Notes: generated by a model not told the origin, from the sequence alone. Shown: positions 22,910 through 33,665, numbered from the stretch's first letter. The stretch: 64,000 bases of DNA from Ligula intestinalis (GCA_036362985.1 JAYGXS010000010.1:6287293-6351292); one strand, 5' to 3'. Translations and numbers: made by a program.

Positions 22910-22930
22910 GTTCGCTTAACTTGAATTCCT

Positions 22931-25020
22931 GGATTAGCAGGAGCCGGCGCCCCCTGAATCCCAGCCACTTCGCACACTGAGCTGATGGTGTGTCCGGTAA
23001 ATGCACCCATTGGCAGGGCTTGAGGTCGGATGCAGCCCACTGTGTGCCTCCTGAGCGTACCACGACACCAACCCCAATACTGCCGAATGAGAGAACCGTA
23101 AAAGCCAAGTTAAGAAGGAGGCATCGCCCTTTACATCCTTCTCCCACCAGTCGACCACTCCATTCTGGGCCGACTGGGACGTCCAAGATAACTGCACAGT
23201 CGATAGTCATGCTTTACATTGCAGCGCGATAGCTCCAAGCGAATCGCCTTGCTTATGGTAAATAAAATCCAACGGCCGTACTCCCTAGTCCCAGTCGGGT
23301 GCGGGGAATGCAACTTGAAAATATAATTGAGGTGAATATTCGCATTCCATCTGTGTGTTTAGGTAGAGAAGGAGCAGGCACTTCGATCACCGGCATTCTG
23401 ATTTATTTTTCGTAGGTTTTGAGCCAGTATTAAAGTCCATCCTCCGAGATATATAGCGCTTCATTCTAAGAGATACCTTATTTCCAGTCGTTTACAGTCC
23501 ACTTTCTGTCCATCTAACAAAAGGTGATCCTATGTTTGATCAGCCTTTCTGTTAGTCTACGGATGTGCGTTTTCTGCTGGATGGTAAGCTCTACACTTTT
23601 ATGCAAATAACGGCGCACACCGGCCTTAGAGTCCCTCAGGTTTTTCGTATTCAGTTGCCTCGACCACCGAAATCATGGTTGTATTTTGTCTGAGCTTTTG
23701 AACCAGTACTGGAGCTTTTCGATAAGCTACGTTCTGACCACTAACAAAATGTATGCAGTGTAAAAAGAAACTAATTATATAGTATGCATATTTATCATTA
23801 ATTCTGACTTCCTTTACAAATTCCAATATATTTTATCGAAAAAATCAATGAAAAATCATTTCTTGTACCCATGTGGTAACAAATTACGTCTTTTTTAAAT
23901 TTCATACTTAAAAAAAAAGGAAATCTTTCGGTTATAAAAAACCTCTCAATTGCCGATTAATTTTCTAACCTCCTGACTGCTACACCCGAATTCAACGTTT
24001 GAAAACCACGCACTGTGAACATCCTGTTTAAAAAATACGTTTTCGCCTACAGTTCGAGGAAGAAGTCACATATTTGCCATAAAATATTGCAAAAGATATG
24101 AAACATGCTTTATGCAGTAAAGGTTGCATTAATAAATTGACGGATACGATTTATTATGAATAAAAACCTCACAATTGTGACAAAGCTCATGATTTGCAAC
24201 TTTTTATAAACCAGAAGCTACCCTTTCTTTGAGTTTAACATTTAAAGAAGGCGTAGTTTGCTATAAAACAAGTACAAAAAGTAATTTTTCATCATGTATA
24301 GTTTCCATAAAATATATTTGAATTTATAAAGGCAGTAAAAATCAATGATAGAAAGACAAACTAATTAAGTAGCCTGTTTTTACAATATAAACGCTTAGCT
24401 AGTGGCCAGAATGAAACTCTTAAAAAGTCCGCATCCCATCATGACTGAAATGACTTCAGATTAGACTACACAGTAATCAGTATCACATTTTAGTTACTGC
24501 CGGGTAGCGAACGAGTATCAGTCTTTCGCATATGTCGGCATTTTGCGTGATTTTCGGCGACTACTGTGTGGCAATTCATTGGAAATGACTCTTTTTTCCA
24601 GCCATCTACCATCCATGTTCTGACCATCTAACAGAAGGTAATCCTATCCTTGATCAGTTTTTCTGTTAGTCTACGGATGTTCGTTCTCTGCTGGGCGGTA
24701 ACCTCTACACTTTTCTGCAAATACCGGTGCACACTGGCCTAAGAACCTCTATTTTTTAGTTTCGTTGCGAGTTTGCAGTGCTTTGCCTCGGGTTATCAGT
24801 TAATTTTACAAAAACGATTTTTTTTTCAAATTTCTCCAAAATGTGTGGTCTTTCAGAGTTCTTCTATTTGGGAGGGTACCTGTTCACATGTACTGTGAAC
24901 ATCAGTACGTGACGGTCCCGCTAGATGCGTCTTCAGTTTTAGCAGCCTTACCTCGCTTCACCTGGCATCTATCAGGCGTATAGCTCGACGTCTGCCCTCT
25001 GAGTTTCGCGCCGAAAGAAT
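22931..25020. repeat. Mostly non-coding; one direct repeat pair
   Basis: Segments at about 23487-23637 and 24597-24750 match in order: CCATCTAAC, TTGATCAG, TTTCTGTTAGTCTACGGATG, TCTACACTTTT. They lie 1.1 kb apart in the same orientation. The rest is AT-rich. No gene recognised. Confidence 0.5.
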
Positions 25021-25261
25021 CCCAGAAAATGGTTTATTTTAGGTTTCAAATTCGCTATCATATCCGGCCTGCTATCTGTACAGTAAACATTGCGCAGAAA
25101 ATTTGTTCCCAACACAACCTACTAACTAATGAGGTTGAGGAATACAAAAACACTATTGCAGAACGTTTAGTTTTAAAGAAATCATCTAACCCTTTAAAAA
25201 TGCAAATATTTTTGGGATGCCTTATACAAGTAAGTATCTCGTTCATCCTCTCCCAAATAAG
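25021..25261 (+). other. Open frame of 85 codons, not recognised
   Basis: An open frame (25029-25286) runs into the left arm of the PLE-E palindrome. Parts such as NAERLVLKKSSNPLKMQ-like text show no recognised domain. It may be chance. Confidence 0.15.
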
Positions 25262-25304
25262 TAGAAGAAGGGGGCGGGTTGGTTAACTGAAGTATATTTG
25301 AACT

Positions 25305-25338
25305 TACGTTTCAGAACCTTCTCCGATTCTATCGTCAG
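25305..25338 (-). ncRNA. Hammerhead motif, PLE-E type
   Basis: Minus strand: CTGACGA, stem II GAATC-like arms, GAAACGTA. Core intact; cleavage base A (NUH allowed). Stem III word ACGT. Confidence 0.65.
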
Positions 25339-25390
25339 AGTATAGTGGTTGCTATGTCTGGTAATCTTGAGACGCAGCAATGACAGTTCT

Positions 25391-25424
25391 CTGACGATGG
25401 AAGCGAGAAGGGTTCCAAAACGTC
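25391..25424 (+). ncRNA. Hammerhead motif, PLE-E type, G12 changed
   Basis: CTGACGA, extra T, stem II GGAA/TTCC, then AAAACGTC in place of GAAACGTC. Loss of G12 should disable it. Confidence 0.65.
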
Positions 25425-25461
25425 AGTTCAAATATAATATGCTCCACCAACCCGTCCCCTT

Positions 25462-25517
25462 TCCTTCTTCTTCTTCTTCTTCTTCTTCTTCTTCTTCTTC
25501 TTCTTCTTCTTCTTCTT

Positions 25518-25548
<31 letters not shown>
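25462..25548. repeat. (TTC)n then (GA)n microsatellite
   Basis: About 57 bp of TTC followed by about 30 bp of GA. It starts exactly where the PLE-E terminal repeat ends. Other PLE ends here also close with a short TTCTTC run. Confidence 0.9.
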
Positions 25549-25551
<3 letters not shown>

Positions 25552-25949
25552 GACGCCATAACACGTCTAGATCTCGAATCCTTAGGCATAATAACAAGTA
25601 ACTATAGTTGATAGAGCAGTTGGATCACCTTGCTTTAAACTCTCATGAGCCATTTAAGGGTCAGTATCATCAGATGAGAGAATGTATTCCCCCAGCGAAG
25701 CGATCGGCAACTGTTTCAAATCATGAACAGCAACCAGTTGTAATTCCTTCCCGTTTTGACTCGCAAATCACGCTGGTGGTCTAGAGGACAGTGAGAACGC
25801 GCGAGCAAGGTTGAATCAACTAGCGTTGTACGCGTAGGCTCCTAACAGTAATAATTCTGGCGCAAATTTGAGGGAGTTGAGTGGTCTATGCGGCCTGGAT
25901 GATTATAAACGTGAGTTTCACCCTGCTTGACTGCTGTGACTCTGTTCTG

Positions 25950-27252
25950 CCACACTGCTCAAAGCATTTCCCTTCCGGTTGAGAAGAATGGCCCTTTAAT
26001 TTTGGTTGTTTATGCCAAAGACCAGCATGGATTTTAGTTTTTTCTGTTCACTGCCTGTAATCACGGCCACCGACAGTGTTTTGGCTTTTTTTGCTAGTGG
26101 CAGTTGGACCAAATCGGGGTAAGCGGTGGCTTGCCATGCTTCCATCGCAAAGAATTCATTCCCTGATGGTGTTTGATTACGTAACTTTCGATTAAAGAAC
26201 TACATCCGAAATTAATCTTTGACGGTGAGCCTGCTCCGTAGACGTAGGACATATACATGGGGGTGACCTTAAATGCATTAGAATGTAAATTAAGTGTATA
26301 TTTTTTCACTGGTGCAATATTGAGGACTGCAATCCAACAAAGCTCCTCAATTATTTTCCTCACTTTTGTAGCCCACAGTGCTTCAACTTGCTTACGTTAT
26401 TGATTAGCCATCTTGGCCATTTTTTATGACCTTGCTGTTTGCATCGCTTTTTCTGTATACGTTAAATTTATATTTTTTCGTACGTTATTCACGTAAGGCA
26501 ACGAGACGAGGCGGATGATGAGCACTCTCGAAATGTATGAATCCAATAAATTCTACTGTTTACGCAACTTTCAGCATGAGAATGTAAAAATTACCACTGG
26601 AGCCGAGTAAGCAGGATAAAATGTTGCTTCAGGCAACTTGTTCTATCGCCATCCATTGAGTCCACGTCCACTAGGATCGTCGTTCCACTCATTTACGCTC
26701 CCTCTTACCACATCTCTCTGATTTAACTGTTTTTTTTATCTTGAATGCTATGAAAACACTATTAGCCCAATGCTGAAACACCCCTTAAGTTTTGTGGGAA
26801 GGGGAAATTGCAAAGCAATTTTCCAAGTCAATCACGAGTTTGGGAGACCGAGATAGGGAGATAGAGAGTGAAGCCAAATGCGAGCGAAGTTGAAGCAGCT
26901 CACATTCTATGCGTAGGCTCGAAACATGAACAATGCCAGCTTTTTAATTTATATTGGAATTACTTTCTGTTCGCGGAATACGCAAGCCACTTTAAGGTCT
27001 CTAAGCATAGACCAACATGGTAAATGTATATTTTGGCTGAAACCCGTCACCCACTGCGAAAAACACACCTGCCAACAGACAGACTGCAGTTATGTTAACA
27101 TTACCATACTAGCATCACAGACATTAAGTTAAGGGTCCAGATGCGTGCTTCGCCGGAATTCTGCTCCTGCTTGACGCAGCTGCGAGGGCTCCGGGTCTTC
27201 ACTGGGTCCCCCAGCTTTCCCTGTCTGCTTTCTGTTTGATATACCGGTTTTT
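25950..27252. repeat. Dispersed repeat X, copy 1 (contains an R-type end)
   Basis: Collinear with 28480-30490. Shared landmarks: CCCTTTAATTTTGGTT, GTGACCTTAAATG, CAACTTGTTCT, GAAGTTGAAGCAGCTC, and the minus-strand hammerhead at 27146-27215 near the end. A segment at 26380-26560 matches the PLE-C terminal repeat (CAATAAATTCTACTGTT), including a hammerhead-like core at 26515-26533. The end is interrupted by the foldback at 27253-27787 and resumes to about 27870. No protein recognised. Confidence 0.55.
27146..27215 (-). ncRNA. Degraded hammerhead, R type
   Basis: Minus strand: core GTGAAGA, stem II CCGG/CCGG around the long R-type loop, GAAGCACGCATC, then TGGACC. Stem I fits CCCA with TGG. Core C3 and the stem III word are mutated. 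Confidence 0.5.
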
Positions 27253-27279
27253 GAGTTGACGCAAGTGTGAAAAACTCTA

Positions 27280-27360
27280 GGCGTTTGGCGAAATTTGAAC
27301 CCGCGCATCAGAGAAAGCCTTTGCCGGAGGCTTATGCACTACCGCTAAGCTACAAACGCC
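27280..27360 (-). tRNA. tRNA-like unit, left arm of foldback (probably not a real tRNA)
   Basis: Minus strand, 81 nt. The end stems GGCGTTTG/CAAACGCC pair perfectly. Box A-like TAGCTTAGCGGTAGTGC, box B-like GGGTTCAAATTTC. The middle between the D arm and T arm is 8 nt longer than a standard tRNA, and the anticodon loop does not present the usual T33. More likely a Pol III promoter-bearing relic than a decoding tRNA. Confidence 0.4.
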
Positions 27361-27650
27361 CGCTTCACGCCTTGAGTTTAATCACACTTGGATCGATATT
27401 ACCCGCTCAAATGGAATCCACCAATACGGGAGCAAATTGACTGCCCAAGCAGGAATTCCTAAGCAATCAGCTAGAATCCACCAGCATGACTTAAGTCAGC
27501 CTAGTCGTCATTCTGGTGGATTCTAGATGATTGCTTAGGAAATGCTGCTTGGGGAGTCAACTTGCTGTCCCGCATTGGTGGATTCCATGTGAGCGAAAAG
27601 TTGAGCGGGTAATATCGATCAAAGTTTGATTAAACTCATGGTGTGAAGCG

Positions 27651-27731
27651 GGCGTTTGTAGCTTAGTGGTAGAGCATAAGCCTCCGGCAAAGGCTTTCTT
27701 TGATGCGCGGGTTCAAGTCCCGCCCAACGCC
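27651..27731 (+). tRNA. tRNA-like unit, right arm of foldback
   Basis: 81 nt with box A TAGCTTAGTGGTAGAGC and box B GGGTTCAAGTCCC, both close to consensus. T arm GCGGG/CCCGC is perfect; the acceptor stem has one mismatch. The same long anticodon region as the left copy. The two units diverge outward from the palindrome centre in their reading direction. Confidence 0.45.
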
Positions 27732-28294
27732 TAGAGTTTTTCACACTGAGGTCAACTCAAATCAAGCAAATCTGCCAAACCAACTGAATACCGGTTTTTA
27801 ATAGTTAGCCTTTTAATGTCCTTCGATATTAATTTCTGTTCGTGGTATTGTGGGATTTCGTCGCCTAGAACAACTGCGCTGACTCATGCTGTGCTGAGCT
27901 TCGCTCACTGCGTGCTATTGCCCTTTTGCACGCTTGATCTCAACTCACCGCGTTTACGCTTTTAGCTTACCGATATTCCTGCCTAACTTGATTAGTGCCA
28001 GCCGATTGATTACTCATAGTACAGCCTAAACTTGTCACATCCACACTTCTGCACCTGCAAAGCTGGCTTTCGTACGCGGCATCACTGCAAGGCTTTTTGA
28101 GCAGTAAAGTTGTTTGAGTTCACTCAGCCTTTCCAGACTTGTTATTTGGGGATCTTTCTGCTGTTAAGACAGCGAATGGGTCTCAATAGTATACGTCAGT
28201 CTCTTTAAGGTCTACAGGCATAGACCGAAATTGTAAATGTATAGTTGGACTAAAACCCGTCAGCCACTGTGAACAACACACCGTGTACCACCAC

Positions 28295-28348
28295 ACGAAC
28301 TTGCCAAACTAACAGCCCAGGCTTTTTAGCTATGGGCTGTTTGTATGG
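28295..28348. repeat. R-type inverted junction (hairpin)
   Basis: GAACTTGCCAAACTAACAGC and GGGCTGTTTGTATGGTAAATTC form an imperfect inverted repeat around CCAGGCTTTTTAGCTAT. The same junction occurs at 6979-7113, 30535-30597 and 36927-36988. Confidence 0.6.
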
Positions 28349-29346
28349 TAAATTCAACATCAGTAACAGTTCGGATGCAAAATTGAGGCATTTGAGCATT
28401 CTGTGCGGTCTGGGTGGTTAAACGCGTGACTTTTGCCCTAACTGACTGTTCTGGCTCCGTTCTACCACGCTGCTCATATCAGTTCCCTTCCGGTTTAGAG
28501 TTAATGACCCTTTAATTTTGGTTACTTATGACAGAGGCACTGTTTTTTTCGTGTTTGCCGTCTGTGCTTACGACCAGTGATTTGGCTTTTTCTTGCCAAT
28601 GACAGATAGGAGCTGGAAAGCGAGAAAGTGGTTCGCCATGTTTTAATCATAAAAATGCTTAATTTGGAACGAAATAACTTTTGGGCATCTCTGTGACCTT
28701 CGAAGGTAAATGTTTGACTATAGGCCAGCTCCTTAAGTGTGCAAACTTAAAATCTAACAATATCCAGTCAAAACGAGTAAGCACGTATAACATTTCCTTC
28801 TGGACAAGCTGTTCTGTCACGATTTATGGAGTCCACGTTCCTTAGTTTCGTCCTTCCTCTCATTTTCGCTTCCGCTTTATCGTATCCCATATCGTTGTGA
28901 GGCAATTGACTACGCTTTTAGTAGAAGCTCCATTCCGGTAGATACATAATGACATTTTAATTTTGCTTTTTTATGACAGAAGCCTGGGTTATCCTTGTTC
29001 GCAGCCTGTGTACACAATCAGTGCTTTGGCTTTTTCTCGCTACTGCCAGGTATAACGAGTAGGGGATGGCGGTGGTTCGCCATATTTTCAGCACAAAAAT
29101 GCAAACCCTGACAGTGTTTGACTGTGTAACTTTTAGTTAAAGAACTTTCGCGATTCATTTCGTCCTTCCAAAACAAGTATTTGACGGTGGACCTACTTCG
29201 TAGGTATAGGACATATAGCTGGAGGTGACCTTAAATGTATAAGAAGGTACAAATAACCATTCCAGCCGATACAGGCAAACATGTGAATCTCAGGAAGTAA
29301 CTGCAAAGAAGACGATTCGATCGCTGGGACAATACATTTAGTCGCC

Positions 29347-29371
29347 CAACGTTTCGATATACGTCGTGGTT
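29347..29371 (-). ncRNA. Degraded hammerhead, PLE-A type
   Basis: Minus strand: CTGGTGA for CTGATGA, then GAAACGTT. The ACGT word is kept; the cleavage base is U. Confidence 0.5.
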
Positions 29372-29709
29372 TCTTCACCAGAGACCTGAACAGAATGCAA
29401 TAGCAGAAAGGGTTAACATACGCACAGTAATTTGCAGTAATAGTCGTTACTGCAAACATACAACAACAATTAACGATAATTGACCTCTTGTGCGTTGATA
29501 GCTTGTTGACTGGCAAGCCGGCTCTGAATTGTTGAACGTTCAACACGCGTGCTGGACTTGGGCGTGATGATTACTCGGCCATCTGGCTCTCCGCTGTTGG
29601 CGAAAGATGACACGTTGGCAGCTATCGTGAATTCTCGTTATATGGTTGCAGTAATAACCATGTCCTAAAATATTGCGAATTCCTGTGCATATGCCTTTGT
29701 TTCATGTCT

Positions 29710-29743
29710 CTGAGGAAGAATCCGCGATGGATATTGAAACGCC
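29710..29743 (+). ncRNA. Degraded hammerhead, PLE-A type
   Basis: CTGAGGA (allowed at position 7), stem II AATCC/GGAT, GAAACGCC. The change of GTC to GCC removes the uridine before the cleavage base, so cleavage is unlikely. Confidence 0.6.
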
Positions 29744-30297
29744 AGGCGAATAAAAGTGTTGTCCCAGCTATTTAACCCTCTTCTTTTCACTCGAGACGAG
29801 TAAACATGAAAATATTTTCCTTCCAAGCAACTTGTTCTGTCGCTATTTGCTGAATCCACGCCTCTCATTCTTGCTTCCTCTTTCCTCCGATTCAGCTGGG
29901 TTTTTAAAAAAAAATTACATTGTATAAAAAACACTGTTAGCCAAGTGCTAAAGCACCCCTCAAGTTCTGCGGGGAAAGGAGAATCGCAAAGCAGTTTGCC
30001 AAGTCAATCACTTGTCTTAGGGACAAAGAGGAAGAGAGAGGGGGGTTGACGTGGGCGAAGTTGAAGCAGCTCGCATTCTGTGCGTAGGTTCCTAAAAGTA
30101 ATAATGCCAGTTTTTTTAATTTTCTGAGGGATTAATTTCTCTTCGCAGTATCCATCAGTCTCGTTAAGGTCCGAAATTGTAAGTGTGCATATTTGGGCTG
30201 AGACCCGTCAACCACTGCAAAAGACACACCTACTGCCAACGGACCGACTGCAGTTATGTTGAAATCATCACACTAACTACCTAGATGCTAGTTTAAA

Positions 30298-30380
30298 GGC
30301 CCAGACATGTGCTTCGCCGGAATTTTGCCGCTGCTTGACACAGCCGTGAAGGCTCCGGCTCACTGAGGGATCCTCCCAGC
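30298..30380 (-). ncRNA. Degraded hammerhead, R type
   Basis: Minus strand: core shortened to CAGTGA, stem II GCCGG/CCGGC, GAAGCACATGTC, TGGGCC. Long loop as at 7338-7414. Confidence 0.5.
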
Positions 30381-30534
30381 TTTCCTTGTTTGCTTTCTGG
30401 TTGATATACTGGTTTTGAAAGTTCAGCTTTTCAATTTCCTTCAAAATTAATTCCTATTCGTGGTATACGTCAGCATATTTAAGGTCTGTAGACATAGACC
30501 GAATGGGCACCGTGCCGTAGCATATGTTGATTTT

Positions 30535-30597
30535 GAACTTATCGTACTAACAGTCCAGACCTTTTAGCTAGTAAATGTGCTGTTAGTATGGTAAGTT
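30535..30597. repeat. R-type inverted junction (hairpin)
   Basis: GAACTTATCGTACTAACAG and CTGTTAGTATGGTAAGTTC around TCCAGACCTTTTAGCTAG. Same layout as the other junctions. Confidence 0.65.
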
Positions 30598-31230
30598 CGA
30601 CATCAGTAATAATCCCGATGAAAATTTGAGGTATTTGAGCGGTTTGTACGGCCTGGAGGATTATTAACGTAATTTCCGCCCTGGCTGACTGTTTTAGCTC
30701 CGTTATACCAAACTGCTCATAGCAGTTCCCTTCCGGTTGAACGATAATATCCCTTTAATTCTGACTACTCATGACAGGGTCCACGTTCCCAGCGTCGTTT
30801 TTCCTCTCATTTTCGCTTCCTCTCTTGTAAATATCCCATATCTTTATGGTTCAAACGACTACGCTGTGCGTAGCAGTTCCCTTCCGATTGAATGCTAATG
30901 GCACTTTCATTTTGGGCTACTTATGACAGAAGCCCGGTGTATCCATGGCCGCAGCCTGTGTCCACGACCAGTGATTTGTCCTTTTCGTGCCAGTGGCAGA
31001 TGGAAGCTGAGTAGCGAGAAGGAGGTAAGGCAATGTTTCGCTGATGGTGTCAGAGTGCTTAGAGTGGAAAGAAAGAAAATTTGGGCGTACTTTTGCCGCT
31101 CTGAAGTAAATATTTGACTGTAGGCCTGGTCCTTAGGCATGAGATCTTAATCTTCTAAAAATATCCAGCCAAGCCGAGTAATCACGTTTAAAGTTTCCTT
31201 GCAAATCTGCTGCGTCTTTCTGAGTCGTTT

Positions 31231-31714
31231 GACTTTATTCTTCAAATGCTAAAAGAAACACTTTTAGGCCAGTCCTGCAATCAACTGCAAATCAGCAGGC
31301 TGACGGCTCAGGCCTCGGTTTGTGTCACTTAAGTATGAATGATCGATGACGGTTAATGAAATACAAGAAAGGGCTATTCTATTTTCTCTTGTTTTTGTGG
31401 CAATATTCATATGCCTAGCCGCATGCAAGGTTAAGAAGGGAGACCTAAGGCAGTACCGGACAAGGGAGTCCCGCAACAGATCAATAAACTCGTTGGTGAA
31501 AGTTTACCGAGTGCTAAAATATATTTTCGTTTAGGGAGGGTTGTCTACGAGGAGTCGTAGCCTACATTACCGTACTACATAACAGCAAGACATTTCGGTC
31601 ACATCAAAACGCCAACTTTTGAGCAAACTTCTTTCCGAAATAGCTTAACTCGGTTAAAATTTATAAGCATTCCCCCCTGGTTTTTAATGTCCATATTAAT
31701 GCAAATATACTATA
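31231..31714. other. No gene seen
   Basis: No domain recognised. A 62-codon open frame at 31346-31534 has one hydrophobic stretch (ILFSLVFVAIFICLAA) but no other support. Confidence 0.25.
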
Positions 31715-31812
31715 TGCACAAACCTCGGGGGTTCCAACCATTGAGATTGGGTATCACTGGCTGATGACGGCTAATAAGCCAGAAATTGCCTTTCCGGTCT
31801 CCCTTTGCTTTA
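31715..31812 (+). mobile_element. tRNA-SINE, 3' part with hammerhead-like end
   Basis: Contains the SINE core TGGGTATCACTGG, then CTGATGACGGCTAATAAG, CCAGAAATTGCC and GGTCTCCCTTTGC. The tRNA head is truncated. See the motif at 31755-31799. Confidence 0.6.
31755..31799 (+). ncRNA. Hammerhead-like motif in SINE
   Basis: Stem I CACTGG with CCGGTC, core CTGATGA at 31761-31767, stem II GGCT/AGCC around AATA with a C-A mismatch at its base, GAAA at 31782. The stem III region TTGCCTTT is degraded from the consensus. Confidence 0.5.
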
Positions 31813-32444
31813 TTGGATCCATTTCATCATACACAAATGTGTATTAAACTGCCTTTATCCTACTCCTTTCATAGCAAATTACTTCTCCTTCAAATTTAAT
31901 AACCAGAAAGGTATACTAACGTTTAAAATAGCAGATTATGCGATTTTTAAGTTTGCACAATGTTTTTTCATAAGGCATCATATGGTGCCATTTTTAATGC
32001 TGCTCGTAAACTATGCTATATGGTGAACATCTATGGTCAAATTTTACAAATTATATACTACCTCATTTCTTTTCTTTCCCTTAAGGAACCGGGCCTGAAG
32101 GTCACGGCGACAAGGATGTTATCCAATTAACCTAAATTACTGCGAAAAGGGCACCTGTGCCAACCTCATTGCCACCAACTAACAAAGCAATAGTTCATTG
32201 GTGAACGTTCACCCGACCTCTGACGGAACTCATCTGTACTGCTCTGCCCTGTGCCTCGACAGTGGCCCTGACAGCTGTAGAAGCTGGTTTTATAGGCAGA
32301 TGTTTGTGCCGGTAAGGACAATGGAGATTAGAATGGCCATTTCTGGCACATTAGTTGTCGTCAGCCAGTCATACTCAGCCGCAAGTGCTGTCTTTGTCGT
32401 GACTATCTTCATTCGACCTCTTTCATCAATCAAATTTCTGTCTT

Positions 32445-32830
32445 GGAAGGGGCAGTTGTCGTGACTAGCTCGCATCGAAGTGAACTCCGCCAAAATCTCA
32501 CGACTGCTGTTTTCGACGTCTGGGAACAGCCAATCATGGATGCCGCAAACCTGGTCCCTGGCCCGGCGACGAATAGCAAGCCTGCATGCGTGAGCGCTTG
32601 CTCTCTGGGCCGCGGGGATTTTCTGCAACTATGTCGCACCTCGGATCACGCCACCTCGTTGGAAGCACGTGCTCTCCGTTGTCAATCTTCTTCCTGTTTA
32701 TTCTTCGCTCCTCTGTGTACACAATAAACTATTCCAACTATTCTGGCCTCCAACGACTTCTCCTCTCCTAAGGAACCATGGTCTGAAGATCGCAGTTGCT
32801 TGGGTTTAACCCACTGAACCCCCTGTTATA
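32445..32830 (+). mobile_element. LTR-like repeat L, plus copy
   Basis: Shares with 37400-37775 (inverted) and 38210-38475 (inverted): GACTAGCTCGCATCGAAGTG, GGGAACAGCCAATCA, CAAGCCTGCATGCGTGAGCG and GTGTACACAATAAACTATTC. Then comes CTAAGGAACC and a conserved leader (TGAAGATCGCAG, GGTTTAACCC). A CAAT-like box, an AATAAA signal and a fixed leader after the end suggest an LTR with the start of the internal region. No coding sequence is attached. Confidence 0.5.
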
Positions 32831-33011
32831 TCCTACCTGAGCCTCGAGGTCATGACCTTCTCGACCAGAGTCTAACGCCCGAAACATCGAGTGCTCGTCG
32901 GCTGTCAGGACCTCTGTCGACGCCCAAGCAGGAGCGGCACCAATGAGTTCCATTAGCGCTCGGTGAACATTCATAAACGAGTGCCAATATCCCTCGACGT
33001 AAACCGGAAAG

Positions 33012-33165
33012 ATAACGAGCTCGTGGTTCAAGGGTTTGCGCGTTAGACCTCTGGTCGAAAAGGTCGCGAGCTCGAGGTTCAGTTGGGACACCATTTGGGT
33101 CTGGGTATGACTGGTTGACGACGGCTTATAAGCCATTCCAGTCTCCCGTGACTTTGTCAGTAATA
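33012..33165 (+). mobile_element. tRNA-derived SINE
   Basis: The tRNA-like head has GCTCGTGGTTCAAGG and GGTCGCGAGCTCGAGG, in box A and box B positions. The body continues GGTATGACTGGTTGACGACG and GGCTTATAAGCC, then CAGTCTCCCGTGACTTTGTC. The GAAA and part of stem III of the hammerhead-like end are deleted, apparently between two GCCA repeats. Followed by a T-rich tail. Confidence 0.65.
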
Positions 33166-33404
33166 CTATCTGCTAGTTTAACGTTTATTTATCCTCATAG
33201 TTTATTTTGTTTTCCTGTTTACTTTGAGCTTCGTTTTTGGTTCATTGAGCTTTTTAGGTTTTATTTAAGTTTTAGATTTCTCTTTAGTTGATTTACTCTA
33301 GTTTATTTTCTAGTTACCTATTAGATTCATTAACCACTTGTGCTTGCGTTTGGAGTTAAAATCTTTGCTAAGTTAATTTGCTTTAATAGAAAGTTCTACT
33401 AGAA

Positions 33405-33665
33405 TGGTATTCTCTTTCGAAATACGCCGCGGATTCATCATCAGAGATCATAGCAAAACAAGTACTTCATCCACAGCTATGCCACTGCATACCGAGAATA
33501 GTTTCCGCTTGTGTGCTATTTTGATTGATGGCCAGAGTGCCAATCGTGATCAGCAGTTCTCGGGCTGGACTGGGGCGTGATAATTGCTCGGCCAGCTGAC
33601 TCTCTGTGGACCAGGCATTAGATGACGCGTTTGCCTATGCGCCCCCTGAGTGGCGAATTGCTATC
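33405..33665 (-). mobile_element. PLE-A 3' end fragment
   Basis: Minus strand: tail of the PLE-A ORF region and 3' end (plus strand shows GGGGCGTGATAATTGCTCGG). The hammerhead is at 33411-33444: CTGATGA intact, stem II AATCC/GGCG-like, then GAAAGAG in place of GAAACGTC. Degraded at the cleavage side. Confidence 0.6.

Larger units (their letters stand above)
22140..22930. mobile_element. PLE-F-type inverted terminal repeats with hammerheads
   Basis: Two inverted arms, about 22140-22350 and 22690-22925. They share (inverted) GATCAGAGGGGTCAGATTC with GAATCTGACCCCTTTGATC, plus the stretches next to them. Each arm ends in a hammerhead facing outward: 22167-22190 minus and 22883-22909 plus. The centre (22350-22690) shows no coding sequence. 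It follows the PLE-F coding remnant directly and probably belongs to it. Confidence 0.65.
25262..25475. mobile_element. PLE-E ribozyme palindrome
   Basis: Two PLE-E terminal segments in inverted orientation. The left arm holds GGGGCGGGTTGG and TATTTGAACTTACGTTTC; the right arm holds AAAACGTCAGTTCAAATAT and CCAACCCGTCCCC. Arms about 25262-25345 and 25385-25475 with a short spacer. No coding sequence. Organised like 8691-9024, but from a different PLE family. Confidence 0.75.
27241..27799. mobile_element. Foldback element with tRNA-like arms and 12-bp target duplication
   Basis: ATACCGGTTTTT occurs at 27241-27252 and again at 27788-27799. Between them lies a palindrome of about 240-bp arms (27253-27497 and 27513-27760), followed by a 27-bp unpaired tail at the right. 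Each arm carries an 81-nt tRNA-like unit. The arms also share AGTGTGAAAAACTCTAG, ATCGATATTACCCGCTCA and AGAATCCACCA. The insertion splits a copy of repeat X. A 12-bp target duplication fits target-primed insertion better than a cut-and-paste mariner event. Confidence 0.75.
29283..29790. mobile_element. PLE-A inverted terminal pair
   Basis: Left arm on the minus strand: GATCGCTGGGACAATACATT, then a hammerhead at 29347-29371. Right arm on the plus strand: a hammerhead at 29710-29743, then AGGCGAATAAAAGTGTTGTC. The middle carries PLE-A 3' sequence on the minus strand (tail text such as SSFANSGEPDG-like at about 29560-29620). Inserted within repeat X. Confidence 0.7.
28480..30490. repeat. Dispersed repeat X, copy 2 (interrupted by a PLE-A palindrome)
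   Basis: Collinear with copy 1 (see 25950), in the same orientation. It is split at about 29283-29790 by a PLE-A palindrome. The R-type hammerhead remnant lies at 30298-30380 on the minus strand. A third, partial series follows at 30700-31230 (CTTCCGATTGAATGCTAATG, then CCACGACCAGTGATTTG). Confidence 0.55.

Noticed and set aside
27280..27731. Two functional host tRNA genes in inverted orientation
   Set aside because: The region between D and T arms is 8 nt too long and position 33 is not T; both lie within a palindromic insertion with a target duplication. Kept only as tRNA-like units.
31346..31534. Small membrane protein with one hydrophobic segment
   Set aside because: 62 codons, no homologous feature or signal context; AT-rich intergenic DNA yields such frames by chance.
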